Source of the DNA: a virus
Length of the DNA: 40,837 nucleotides
Strand: one strand, 5' to 3'
IMG/VR virus record: IMGVR_UViG_3300042463_001585
Location: 1 to 40,837 of that record
Of the stretch, positions 23,947-31,936 are shown in pieces. How positions within the stretch are numbered: position 1 is the stretch's first letter; each line of letters starts with the position of its first letter. The translations under genes were made by a program, and so were the position numbers. The notes below the pieces were generated by a model. The model had not been told where the DNA came from and did not search any database. It was given only the letters and a program-made list of their open reading frames with translations.

Positions 23947-24408
23947 TTGAACTTAGAGTTTATCAAAGGAGAGTACGAGGGTAATAGAGTTAATCTGGTT
24001 AGGGAAACTATTCAGAGAAAGCAGCCCTTTGTCATCTTTACTTTTAGTAATCCAAAGATTTATCGTCAAGTTTTAACAGATTTATCCAAATTTGGTGCAC
24101 TTCCATATGTTCGTCAGACATTTATTCCAAATGTTCAAATGGGCGGCTATCCTATAATATACCCAAGTATTTTTGTAACAAACGTCGGATCTGATGTAAA
24201 AGACGGAGAATTTAAACAAATGATGCTTGGCAGCTTAAAACAATATCACATTGATTCTATTATTTGTCTCTATGCTGGACAGCTTAGTTCATATTATAAA
24301 AATGGAGATACCCATTCAATTGGAACTGACATTTATACAACATTGGATCCACGTGAATTTGAAAGCTATTACTTTAAATTGGAGAGTACTTGTTATACCT
24401 TTGTCTAA
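23947..24408 (+). CDS. Hypothetical protein upstream of uvsY
   Basis: A 153-residue protein read from a TTG at 23947; no ATG or GTG is available in frame before the conserved-looking core. It alternates strands and helices (F-V-I-F-T-F-S, I-I-Y-P-S-I-F-V-T-N-V-G, I-D-S-I-I-C-L-Y) like a small Rossmann-type fold, with D-T-H-S-I-G-T-D near 123. No family is recognised. It leads the plus-strand cluster with uvsY and uvsW, so a part in recombination or replication is possible. It may share the divergent promoter with the HAD gene. Confidence 0.72.
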   Translation: MNLEFIKGEYEGNRVNLVRETIQRKQPFVIFTFSNPKIYRQVLTDLSKFGALPYVRQTFIPNVQMGGYPIIYPSIFVTNVGSDVKDGEFKQMMLGSLKQYHIDSIICLYAGQLSSYYKNGDTHSIGTDIYTTLDPREFESYYFKLESTCYTFV

Positions 24409-24422
24409 ACCTTAAGTCCAGT

Positions 24423-24433
24423 ACCAAGTAAAA
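24423..24433 (+). promoter_or_regulatory. ACCAAGTAAAA leader box before uvsY
   Basis: The 11-mer ACCAAGTAAAA, six bases before the uvsY ATG, occurs also at 28177-28187 before the gp43 fragment. Shared placement suggests a translational operator or initiation element. A short GAAGG follows it. Confidence 0.35.
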
Positions 24434-24439
24434 GAAGGT

Positions 24440-24889
24440 ATGGAATTCGAACAACAATCACAAGAAGTTAAGAAGAGTTTATCTGATGTTTTTTCAGCAA
24501 AGCGTAAGGTTGTGTCTGAAGAGGTGCAAGAAGGCATTGGCTATATGAATAATATTAAACGCCTAGCCGACGCTCAGGTTTATTTCTTAAGTTTAAGACA
24601 GAGATTGCTCGAAGAAAACCATACCCTAATTGAACATTACAATCGCTATAAAAAGAAATATAGAGAACAAAAAGGAGACGAATGGGAAGCAGTCTCCAGA
24701 ACATCCCAGCTAAGATACAATTCTAACGAAAAGACTACTATTGTCGACGGAAAAACGTCTAACATCAAAGAAACGATCGAACAAATCGAAAGCCAAACTC
24801 AATTTTATCAAGACACAATCAAGACAGTAGATGCCGCTCTTTTCGGAATTAAAACTAGACTTGATATCGAAAAGATGCTGGGTGTGTAA
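24440..24889 (+). CDS. uvsY: Recombination mediator, UvsY-like
   Basis: A 149-residue helical, charged protein. T4 UvsY (137 residues) loads UvsX recombinase on single-stranded DNA coated by gp32. Shared pattern: a central H-Y-N-R-Y-K-K-K-Y plus an acidic segment, like L-D-Y-Y-S-G in T4; then the S-N-E-K-T-T-I-V-D-G-K segment matching the S-A-D-K-D-V-L-K-V-D region; and the last helix T-V-D-A-A-L-F-G-I-K-T-R, matching the S-G-A-L-D-A-I-K-S-R helix. It is immediately followed by uvsW, as in T4, which strengthens the call. UvsX is not in the window. The GAAGG before ATG is one of the few Shine-Dalgarno-like sites here. Confidence 0.75.
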   Translation: MEFEQQSQEVKKSLSDVFSAKRKVVSEEVQEGIGYMNNIKRLADAQVYFLSLRQRLLEENHTLIEHYNRYKKKYREQKGDEWEAVSRTSQLRYNSNEKTTIVDGKTSNIKETIEQIESQTQFYQDTIKTVDAALFGIKTRLDIEKMLGV

Positions 24890-24904
24890 AAACATCCACC
24901 GAGT

Positions 24905-26467
24905 TTGCTAAAGTTTAAGTTAACACCAGACAAAAGATATTTTCAGCTAATACACAATGATCTTAAGAAAGAAGTAGTCGATCTTAAGAACTTCTTTAAG
25001 AAAAGAGCAAAGGGCTATCACTTCAGTCCTCTATTTCAACGTCGCCTTTGGGACGGTTATGACAAGTTCATAGATCGAGAAAACCGAATTGGAGTAGGTC
25101 TTTGGTATCAAATCAAACAATTTAGCCAAATTTATGGTCATGAGATTGAATTAGATGGATTAGATTCTCTACTTAATCTTGAATTTACAAAGGATCAACT
25201 TGATAAATTTGCAAGTGTCTTATTAGATGGTGTGGATCTTACACCATACGATTATCAAATGGAAGCTGCATATCGAGCACTTAAGTTTAAGTTTAGCGCT
25301 CAAGAATTGGCAACTTCTGCTGGTAAAACTCTAATCCTATTTTTATATTTAAGCTTTCTTAAACGCAAAGGAATTATTAATGGCAAAGATAAAAAGGCCC
25401 TTATTGTAGTTCCCAATATTTCGCTAGTTGGCCAAACTGCAGAGAAATTTGTAAAAGACTATCATACTGGATTAATTAACTGGAATATTTTAGAAGTTGG
25501 TGGTAAAAACAAATACTCTGATAAGAAATTTGAAGAAGCCGATCTTGTAATTTCAACATATCAAAGTTTAGCAAAAAGGGACGGAGATTTCTTTAAGAAA
25601 TTTACTGTGCTTTGTGTTGATGAGTGCCATACTTCAAGAGGAGATACTATTAAAGATATTCTCCTAGCTTCAACTAATGTTGAATATAAGTTGGGTCTTT
25701 CTGGAACAATTCAAGTAGACGAAGATTTTTCTGACTTCTATAAAATCCAAGAATATATTGGGCCTTTAAGTATGACTCTTAAATCCAGTTTCCTAATTGA
25801 AAACAAACACTCGCCGGACGTTTACATTAAGATTCTTTCCTTAAAATATCCCGAGAACGAACCATTTATTCAAAACTACAAATACATGCAAGAGCATGGT
25901 AAAAGTCAGTTTCATCGCATTGAGGACTATGGTAAAAATATGTTTCAAATGGAAAAGGACTTTATTATTTCATATGAACCTAGAGTAGATTTTATTTCAA
26001 CTCTAGTTCAGAAACTTGGTGGAAATACCCTAATCCTATTCATTAATGTAAAAGACAAATACGGCCAACGAATAAAGGAACGAATTTCAGATTGGAATCC
26101 AAATTCATTTTATATTGATGGTGAAGTAAGCGGAGATGACAGAGCTGAATATAAAGATGCAATGGAAGCTGGGTCTAATGTAACACTAGTTGCAAGTTAT
26201 GCAACCTTTGCGACTGGTATCGACTTAAAGAATGTGCAAAATATTATCTTTGCTGAAAGTTATAAATCAGAGATTACCATTCGTCAAGCAGTAGGTCGTG
26301 GAATGCGTAAATTAGCTGGAAAAAGCAAAGTAACAATTTACGATCTAATCGATGATCTAAATGGTTATATTGTAAAACACGGTAAAGTTCGTGAGAAAAT
26401 CTATGAAAAGGAACAGTGGATTGTGTCTAAACACAATTATGATTTAAGTAAATTCATTAAGGGTTAA
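24905..26467 (+). CDS. uvsW: UvsW-like SF2 helicase
   Basis: A 520-residue superfamily 2 helicase. T4 UvsW (about 500 residues) reverses stalled forks, migrates Holliday junctions and unwinds R-loops at origins. Motifs: Q-M-E-A-A-Y with Walker A A-T-S-A-G-K-T (136-142), D-E-C-H (239-242), G-L-S-G-T (264-268), a motif V-like V-A-S-Y-A-T-F-A-T-G-I-D and motif VI R-Q-A-V-G-R-G-M-R-K near 460. The N-terminal UvsW domain is present (F-F-K-K-R-A-K-G-Y-H-F-S-P-x-F, R-R-L-W-D-G). The start is a TTG at 24905; aligned with T4 it gives the right N-terminus. Its stop overlaps the stop of the convergent minus-strand gene (TTAA), and no terminator is visible. Confidence 0.93.
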   Translation: MLKFKLTPDKRYFQLIHNDLKKEVVDLKNFFKKRAKGYHFSPLFQRRLWDGYDKFIDRENRIGVGLWYQIKQFSQIYGHEIELDGLDSLLNLEFTKDQLDKFASVLLDGVDLTPYDYQMEAAYRALKFKFSAQELATSAGKTLILFLYLSFLKRKGIINGKDKKALIVVPNISLVGQTAEKFVKDYHTGLINWNILEVGGKNKYSDKKFEEADLVISTYQSLAKRDGDFFKKFTVLCVDECHTSRGDTIKDILLASTNVEYKLGLSGTIQVDEDFSDFYKIQEYIGPLSMTLKSSFLIENKHSPDVYIKILSLKYPENEPFIQNYKYMQEHGKSQFHRIEDYGKNMFQMEKDFIISYEPRVDFISTLVQKLGGNTLILFINVKDKYGQRIKERISDWNPNSFYIDGEVSGDDRAEYKDAMEAGSNVTLVASYATFATGIDLKNVQNIIFAESYKSEITIRQAVGRGMRKLAGKSKVTIYDLIDDLNGYIVKHGKVREKIYEKEQWIVSKHNYDLSKFIKG

Positions 26468-27252
26468 CGAATATGACCGTCTGTTATCTCGTCCGCTAAG
26501 AACTCCATAAAATACCGTTCGGCATTGCGCTCAAATTCTTTATGTTGACGCTGGATTGATTTAAGGTCCTCTTCGATTTGATCTAGTTTAGCACATTCTG
26601 TATCGAACCATTTAATAAGTTCAGCTAATTTATCAGTAATTTCCTTTACTGCATCTTCGTCTTCGACTAAACCAAGTTCAGCAAGGCGGTTCCATTCAGG
26701 ACTATTGATTGCAGTAGCAACTTCTGCAATAGTTTCTTCATCATAATATTCTTTAGTCTCTAAATAATCAGTAACAGTTTCTTCTGCATATTCTAGTAGA
26801 CGGTCTGCTCCTAATTCTGGTTCAATGTGAACCCAACCTCCGCTATTTCCGCCCCAACCGACTGCATTTACCCAATCATAGGATTGTTCAATATCTTCTT
26901 GAAACATTTCCGCTTGATCTTGTAGCCATCTATACCAAATATCGCTTAGGTACTCTTCATCAAGTTCAATACCAAATTTAGATTCAACTTCATCTGTACT
27001 TGGCCATACATGAACCTTTACATTAAGCGCAAAATAGTCTCCTTTATGGTTGCTATAGCCTCTTCCTCTATTTAAATTCCAATCATCTGAAAATAGTGAA
27101 TCGACTTTAGCTTCAAATAATTCTAGTTTTTTAAGTATGTCCCTTTCTAACAGAAAATCACCAAGCTTATCTGTATAAAAAGCAACCAAAGAATTATTAT
27201 TAGTCTTTAGATACTCTCTGCTAAAATTTTCAAATAGTTTAATATGCTTCAT
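26464..27252 (-). CDS. Hypothetical acidic protein with capsid-targeting-like N-terminus
   Basis: A 262-residue acidic protein starting MKHIKLFENFSREY, which fits the tag form M-K-x-x-x-x-F-x-x-F with a possible cut after E13. The rest is Glu/Asp-rich with W-rich parts (W-V-N-A-V-G-W-G-G-N-S-G-G-W near 130) and a C-terminal coiled-coil-like segment (L-D-Q-I-E-E-D-L-K-S-I-Q-R). No family recognised. It belongs with the two genes upstream on the same strand, a short late island between two plus-strand blocks. Its stop codon shares bases with the uvsW stop. Confidence 0.8.
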   Translation of the reverse strand: MKHIKLFENFSREYLKTNNNSLVAFYTDKLGDFLLERDILKKLELFEAKVDSLFSDDWNLNRGRGYSNHKGDYFALNVKVHVWPSTDEVESKFGIELDEEYLSDIWYRWLQDQAEMFQEDIEQSYDWVNAVGWGGNSGGWVHIEPELGADRLLEYAEETVTDYLETKEYYDEETIAEVATAINSPEWNRLAELGLVEDEDAVKEITDKLAELIKWFDTECAKLDQIEEDLKSIQRQHKEFERNAERYFMEFLADEITDGHIR

Positions 27253-27254
27253 CT

Positions 27255-27506
27255 TTACTTAGATTCAAAATATTCGTTAAATGGTAAAATGCTTTCGCTA
27301 ACTGCTTGATACGCTGGAACCTTTGCTTTTTCTTTTACTAATGTCGATTTAGGTTGCGCAACAGCTTGTGTCTGTGACACCTTAACTGCCAGTTCAGTAA
27401 CCTTATCCCTAATCGAACAAATTTTTTGATAGTCTTGTTTTGTTAATTGAATCGTTGATTCGTTTAGTGTAGACAAATAGTTTAAAAATTGGTCGATTTG
27501 CGACAT
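27255..27506 (-). CDS. Small protein with tag-like segments at both ends
   Basis: An 83-residue protein read from the ATG at 27506, just past the upstream stop; an ATG at 27530 would overlap that gene by 23 bases. The N-terminus (M-S-Q-I-D-Q-F-L-N-Y-L-S-T-L-N-E|S) carries an L-N-E site, and the C-terminus is ILPFNEYFESK, almost the same motif as the PFNEY of the protein at 15455-15937. Between them are a helix and a Lys/Ala/Val-rich linker. It could be a small prohead core protein. No function is recognised. Confidence 0.75.
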   Translation of the reverse strand: MSQIDQFLNYLSTLNESTIQLTKQDYQKICSIRDKVTELAVKVSQTQAVAQPKSTLVKEKAKVPAYQAVSESILPFNEYFESK

Positions 27507-27507
27507 T

Positions 27508-28122
27508 TTAAAGCGATATTTTTGCTGCAATAATTATCCCAAGTACCAATTTGCAATAAATCATTTGGAAATCGTAATACGTCATAATAATATCGTATTG
27601 CTTTTTATCCATTTTTATCACATTTGCACCAGAAGATAACTTATTGATATTATTTATCAATTGGACAGTCTCTTTGAGTTGCGTAACGCCGATCAGGCGC
27701 ATCAAAATATCATTAAATGTACTATAATTTAACGTGGCGCGATCGTCGGCAATCTTCTTAAGCCAATGTTCAACTACTAGGACAGCATCTCTCTTTTTAA
27801 TAATATCACTAGTCGGCAGAGAATCATTAATTATACGTACAACATCATCAAGTTCAGTAATTGACTCTGCTCTGGTGCTTAACCAGTCCAATTCTCTATC
27901 AAAAACTGAAATTGCAGTCTTTTGCTTTTCTCTAGTATAGACAAAATTAATTATAAATGGATTTGTTATTGGGCCGGCTGCCATGGCAAATTCCCCATCT
28001 TCAGCTTGAGGCTTTTTTAACTCCTCCGCTTCAATGTGAAAATCCTGAAATGGAAAATTTCGCAAAAATGGATAATTTGCGTAAACTTTCGATAAAGTTC
28101 TGTCCTGTGCTACCAATGCCAT
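27508..28122 (-). CDS. Hypothetical helical protein
   Basis: A 204-residue protein, mostly helical from residue 70 on. N-terminal F-L-R-N-F-P-F-Q-D-F-H-I-E-A-E-E resembles a tag only loosely. The C-terminal 25 residues are hydrophobic (Y-C-K-L-V-L-G-I-I-I-A-A-K-I) and could insert in a membrane or pack in a bundle. No catalytic motif. A TATAAT (28151-28146) and an ATAAATAA (28141-28134) precede the ATG; the latter is only 11 bases away, closer than at other late genes, so the promoter class is uncertain. Confidence 0.75.
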   Translation of the reverse strand: MALVAQDRTLSKVYANYPFLRNFPFQDFHIEAEELKKPQAEDGEFAMAAGPITNPFIINFVYTREKQKTAISVFDRELDWLSTRAESITELDDVVRIINDSLPTSDIIKKRDAVLVVEHWLKKIADDRATLNYSTFNDILMRLIGVTQLKETVQLINNINKLSSGANVIKMDKKQYDIIMTYYDFQMIYCKLVLGIIIAAKISL

Positions 28123-28196
28123 GCTAATTTTAATTATTTATTAGTATTATACTGATAGGTTAAACTAAGAACCCCAACCAAGTAAAATACTCATGT
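28123..28196. promoter_or_regulatory. Divergent promoter region between 28122 and gp43 fragment
   Basis: A 74-base AT-rich gap. Minus strand: TATAAT at 28151-28146 and ATAAATAA at 28141-28134. Plus strand: TATACT at 28149-28154, about 43 bases before the ATG at 28197. The overlapping -10-like boxes suggest a bidirectional promoter. In-frame stops (such as TAA at 28161-28163) show the polymerase ORF does not extend upstream. Confidence 0.45.
28177..28187 (+). promoter_or_regulatory. ACCAAGTAAAA leader box before gp43 fragment
   Basis: Second copy of the 11-mer found at uvsY. It lies nine bases before the ATG at 28197 (five before an out-of-frame ATG at 28193). T4 gp43 and RegA act on leaders of replication genes, so an operator role is conceivable. 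Confidence 0.35.
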
Positions 28197-29627
28197 ATGC
28201 AAACTAAAGAACAATTAGACAAAGAGATTAAACGTCTTAATCTTGAGCAAAACGCTCTAAAAATCTTGATTAACTCGTTTTATGGAGCCTTCGGTAACAA
28301 ATATTTCTATTTTCACGATACAGATATTGCGCAATCAATTACTTTACAAGGTCAAGACCTTATTAAATTTTCAATTAAAGCAGTTAATCACTACTTTACA
28401 GAAAAATGGCATCTAGACACTGAATTACATGAAAAGCTTGGCATATCCAATCTAAAGATTAATCAAGTTAAAGAAGAAGCTGCAATTTATACTGACACAG
28501 ACTCATGTTATGTTAGTTTTCATCCAGCAATTAACTCAATTGAAGGTTTTTCTTTAAGTGATACAGAAGCTCTTAAGTTTTGCTTAGCAATCAATCGTGA
28601 AAGGTTGAGTGGTTATTTTAGAGCAGCGTTTCAAAAATATGCAACTGCATTTAATACTGATAATCGCCAAGAGTTTGAAATGGAAAATCTTTCACGAGCT
28701 GCAATTTGGTGTGCTAAAAAGAAATACGTTCTTAAAGTAAGTTATGAAGATAATCCGGCTGAAGAATTATCAGAAAAAGAAAGTCAAGTAGTAAAAGGTC
28801 TTGAAAAAGTTCAATCTTCTTATCCAATTTGGGCAAGAGCTCACCTTGAAAAATTATACGACTTCTTCTTAGATCGTGGCTATGATTTAGACCTTGAAGC
28901 TGAATTAATTCCTAAATTACAAGCCCTACGAGCTGAAATGGAAACTCTATCGCCTGATGATATTTGTTTTTCATTCTCTGTTCGCACTTATGATAAGTAT
29001 GTTAAGTGCGAACATCCTTTAAAGTTAGACAAAGGCGTTCCAATCTATACTAGAGCCGCTTCCTATCATAACTTTATGCTAAAGGAAACAGGTAATAAAA
29101 AATACAATCGAGTTATTAGCGGTAAAGTTAAATTCTACTATGCTGCTCAAAACCAATATGATTTTGATATTTTTGCATTTTCTCCAGGTGTTTACCCAGC
29201 TGAATTTGCAATCCCAATGGATAAAGATCAACAATTCTTTCGTTTGATTTGCGAACCTTTAAATAAGTTGCTTCTTGCAATGGGATTACCTCAAATTAAT
29301 CCTCAACTACGTCGTGCAATTGAAGTAGTTAAGCATAAACCTAAAAAAGGTCAAGATATTCAATCTTTCCCAATTCATATTGTGGATTCAGAAACATTTG
29401 AAAATACCTTGGTTCCAGAAGCTCTTCAAGAGTTTATTGCAAATCCAGATTCAGCAATTCCACCTCAATTGATGCCACAGTACCTAAGTATTGTTTCTAA
29501 ATATGGTTTAAATACGGTAGTTGTTCCAGATGCAGAACTTGCAAAATATATTGATAAAATCAAGAAAAAGAAAGCTTCCAAAGCAGTCATAGTCGAAGAA
29601 GATGAGCTAGAAGAAGTAGAAGATTAA
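28197..29627 (+). CDS. 43: DNA polymerase C-terminal part (split gp43)
   Basis: A 476-residue family B polymerase lacking its N-terminal half. It opens inside the fingers: motif B K-I-L-I-N-S-F-Y-G-A at 22-31, then motif C Y-T-D-T-D-S at 98-103 with the two metal-binding aspartates, K-K-K-Y-V-L in the palm, and a thumb region, ending in a Lys/Glu-rich tail. The exonuclease domain and motif A (S-L-Y-P-S type) are absent from the ORF and from the upstream minus-strand genes. A stop codon lies in frame 34 bases upstream, so this is a separate gene. Split gene 43 with a break in the fingers is known from some Aeromonas T4-like phages. The partner should lie elsewhere in the genome. Confidence 0.9.
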   Translation: MQTKEQLDKEIKRLNLEQNALKILINSFYGAFGNKYFYFHDTDIAQSITLQGQDLIKFSIKAVNHYFTEKWHLDTELHEKLGISNLKINQVKEEAAIYTDTDSCYVSFHPAINSIEGFSLSDTEALKFCLAINRERLSGYFRAAFQKYATAFNTDNRQEFEMENLSRAAIWCAKKKYVLKVSYEDNPAEELSEKESQVVKGLEKVQSSYPIWARAHLEKLYDFFLDRGYDLDLEAELIPKLQALRAEMETLSPDDICFSFSVRTYDKYVKCEHPLKLDKGVPIYTRAASYHNFMLKETGNKKYNRVISGKVKFYYAAQNQYDFDIFAFSPGVYPAEFAIPMDKDQQFFRLICEPLNKLLLAMGLPQINPQLRRAIEVVKHKPKKGQDIQSFPIHIVDSETFENTLVPEALQEFIANPDSAIPPQLMPQYLSIVSKYGLNTVVVPDAELAKYIDKIKKKKASKAVIVEEDELEEVED

Positions 29628-29631
29628 TTAG

Positions 29632-30738
29632 ATGGAAATACATGAGGTTTCAAAGTTTGTTAAAAGTGTCTTGGGCGCCAGGTTTCCTGGCATTCACGAT
29701 AAACAGACTATTGAAGAGAGCGACGGTAAATTAAATTTCGCTTGCCCATTTTGTGGAGACTCTAAGGTCAAAGCATCCAAAAAAAGAGGCCACCTCTATT
29801 TGGAAACTAAAACCTATAAATGTTTCAATGATGGTTGCATGGCATGGATGAGCCTTGCTGAATTTGTAGCCAGTTTAAGTAATCAATATGGAATTATTTC
29901 GTCCCTATTTCTAGAAGAAAAGGACCTTGAGGTAAATTACAAAAAAACTACTGAAAATCATCTTGTTAGATTCCTAACGTCTAATCGTAAAAGTATGATA
30001 TCGATTACTGATGTCATAAACCGATTTTCTTTAAGAAGACTTGATCAAATTTCAGAAAATTCTGCTGCATTTAAATTTGCACAATCCAGAGGTTTAACTA
30101 AAGTCCAAAACTTTGGCGATATTATGTATGCTGATGCAATGGACAATAAAGTTTATATCTTTAATTTTGATCACCGCTCTGGTAAAATTCTAGGTCTTGC
30201 TACCCGAAGCTTAGATCCATTTACTGACAGAAAATATTTGATTAAATCCTATAACGAGGTTTCTAAAATATTTACAAATGGTGATACTCCAGAAATTATT
30301 GACGATGCAAACTATCTTAATAATTATTTCAATATTTTAAATGTTGATTTTACCCAACCTCTTATGGTAACTGAGGGTCAAATTGACTCTATGTTTTTAA
30401 AGAATGGATTAGCTACTTCTGGTGTTTCCAAAGCCAAATCAATCCTAAAAGCAATGGGTGCGGTTGATATTAAAATTATATTTGACCGTGATAAAGCAGG
30501 AAAGGACTCAATGCTAGCCTTTATTAAAGATGGGTATTCTGTATTTTTATGGAATAGTTTAATTGCAGAATTAAAAAAGAAATTTCCTACTCAAATTATA
30601 AAGCTATCCAAAATTAAAGATATTAACGATCTTTTCTTATTTCTAAATCGACAGGATCCGGCCTTTACAATTTCAAAATTTCAAGACCTAATAGGTAAGC
30701 ACTTTAGTAATTCTGTATATGATATCGTCTATCTATAA
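29632..30738 (+). CDS. 61: DNA primase, T4 gp61-like
   Basis: A 368-residue DnaG-type primase (T4 gp61 is 342). The N-terminal zinc-binding module has Cys38, Cys41, Cys64 and Cys69 (C-P-F-C-G-D and C-F-N-D-G-C). The TOPRIM catalytic core has T-E-G-Q-I-D (Glu248) and F-D-R-D-K-A-G (Asp285, Asp287). It makes RNA primers on the lagging strand with the gp41 helicase, which is not in the window. It starts with ATG four bases after the polymerase stop, so the two are co-expressed. The 3' end contains TATAAATA overlapping the stop. Confidence 0.93.
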   Translation: MEIHEVSKFVKSVLGARFPGIHDKQTIEESDGKLNFACPFCGDSKVKASKKRGHLYLETKTYKCFNDGCMAWMSLAEFVASLSNQYGIISSLFLEEKDLEVNYKKTTENHLVRFLTSNRKSMISITDVINRFSLRRLDQISENSAAFKFAQSRGLTKVQNFGDIMYADAMDNKVYIFNFDHRSGKILGLATRSLDPFTDRKYLIKSYNEVSKIFTNGDTPEIIDDANYLNNYFNILNVDFTQPLMVTEGQIDSMFLKNGLATSGVSKAKSILKAMGAVDIKIIFDRDKAGKDSMLAFIKDGYSVFLWNSLIAELKKKFPTQIIKLSKIKDINDLFLFLNRQDPAFTISKFQDLIGKHFSNSVYDIVYL

Positions 30739-30746
30739 ATATTAAT

Positions 30747-31259
30747 ATGAAAGACCCTAATCAAAAAAAGAATATTAAAACATTTCTTAAACCTAGAATT
30801 GGAGGATCTGTAAAGCAAGGTTATTTTAGACCGCAGCAGCCAGATCGATATATGGGAGATCCTACTCAGATTATTTACAGATCGAGTTGGGAATATAAGT
30901 TTTTGAAATGGTTAGATTCAAGTCCATCAGTTCTTAAATATTCATCTGAACCATTTGGAATTCCATATTACAATCCAATGGACAAACGTGGTCATATCTA
31001 TTACATTGATTTCTTTGTTAAGTTGGTTGGTCCTAATAATACTGAGGAAAATTGGTTAATCGAGATTAAGCCAAACAAATATGTTTCGCCTCCAACTAAA
31101 CCAAAGAGAATGACTGATAAACAAACTGCAAGTTATGTCTATGCTGCAAAGCAGTTTGTTATGAATCAGGCCAAATTTGAGGCAGCTAGGGACTATGCTG
31201 CGCAAAAAGGAATTAGATTCGGGATTATTACCGAAAACTTCTTATTTAAAAGTTTGTAG
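30747..31259 (+). CDS. 4: Head completion protein, T4 gp4-like nuclease fold
   Basis: A 170-residue protein matching T4 gp4 (150 residues; also called gp50/65), which finishes packaged heads before tail joining. Conserved pieces: G-D-P-T-Q-I-I-Y-R-S-S-W-E, F-x-x-W-L-D, Y-Y-I-D-F-F-V-K, I-E-I-K-P, then the A-K-F-E-A-A-x-x-x-A-x-x-x-G-I-R-F helix and I-T-E. The D...I-E-I-K-P pair is a PD-(D/E)xK-type active site. About 20 extra N-terminal residues precede the T4-like start; no later start codon suits. The ATG lies nine bases past the primase stop. Confidence 0.92.
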   Translation: MKDPNQKKNIKTFLKPRIGGSVKQGYFRPQQPDRYMGDPTQIIYRSSWEYKFLKWLDSSPSVLKYSSEPFGIPYYNPMDKRGHIYYIDFFVKLVGPNNTEENWLIEIKPNKYVSPPTKPKRMTDKQTASYVYAAKQFVMNQAKFEAARDYAAQKGIRFGIITENFLFKSL

Positions 31260-31268
31260 AATATAAAG

Positions 31269-31934
31269 ATGATCAAGCCAACATTTAGTGCCCAAATAGA
31301 CAATTTTAGAAATAGCGGAGAAAGATTAGACGATCCATTCTTTAGCGACATTCAGCCATTACCGGAATCTATTTTTATTCCAGGTCATGTTTATACATTT
31401 TTTGCACAACCAGTTGACGACCAACAAATTCCAACTGCAGATCAATATCTTGATGCAAGAGAAATGGCTAAATACCCAATTAAAAGACCATATTATGATC
31501 AGCGTCCAATTGGAATCTGTTTAGCTAATGGACAAACTGATGTTACCATATTAAACCTTAAAGTAATGCCCATAGGGTCTACCCAAGTTATCCTGAACAT
31601 ACTCTGGCAGGTCTTTAATAATATTATAAGTAAATCATATACAGACAAGGGAGAGTTCATAGGAGATACTCGAAAGCTATACCAGCTTCCTGAATATACT
31701 CCGCTTATTGGATTTAACGCAAATCCATTTGCCCTATCTGACCTTTTTCAAAATGCGAGTGGAGGTAAATTTAACGTCCGTTACGCAGTAAATAAATATC
31801 AAAAAGCAAATATTACAAACCCAACGCTTATTCCATTCCATCTGGTACCCAGAATTGCTCAAACCAATATTTTCGATGGAATCCAGACACGATCTTTAAG
31901 CATGGACTCAGTAATATCACAATTTAACGCATAA
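31269..31934 (+). CDS. Conserved hypothetical, between gp4 and portal
   Basis: A 221-residue protein. P-G-H-V-Y-T-F-F-A-Q-P near 40, Y-Y-D-Q-R-P-I-G-I-C-L near 77 and N-I-L-W-Q-V-F-N-N near 110 form a pattern like the G-x-x-Y-x-F...Y-Y-D-x-x-P protein found near head genes of marine T4-like phages, as far as I recall. Its function there is not known to me. It has no Cys pair or catalytic motif. Short gaps on both sides indicate co-transcription with gp4 and the portal, so a head or neck role is likely. Confidence 0.75.
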   Translation: MIKPTFSAQIDNFRNSGERLDDPFFSDIQPLPESIFIPGHVYTFFAQPVDDQQIPTADQYLDAREMAKYPIKRPYYDQRPIGICLANGQTDVTILNLKVMPIGSTQVILNILWQVFNNIISKSYTDKGEFIGDTRKLYQLPEYTPLIGFNANPFALSDLFQNASGGKFNVRYAVNKYQKANITNPTLIPFHLVPRIAQTNIFDGIQTRSLSMDSVISQFNA

Positions 31935-31936
31935 TT

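Noticed and set aside
23910-23966. TTG start at 23966 for the HAD phosphatase
   Set aside because: It would cross the divergent promoter and overlap the opposite gene; HAD motif I begins eight residues after the ATG at 23909, so that start is sufficient.
27650-27657. ATAAATAA inside the 204-residue gene at 27508-28122
   Set aside because: No start codon at 17-21 bases in a supported frame; the next gene starts about 140 bases away. Expected by chance in AT-rich DNA.
28123-28196. Frameshift or intron joining an upstream polymerase half
   Set aside because: In-frame stops lie in the gap and the upstream genes are on the other strand and unrelated to polymerase, so the gene is truly split rather than broken here.
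30734-30741. TATAAATA, a perfect T4 late promoter box, just before gp4
   Set aside because: It is only five bases from the gp4 ATG, so the transcript would start at or past the start codon, unlike the 17-21 base spacing elsewhere. It may be a chance match at the primase stop.
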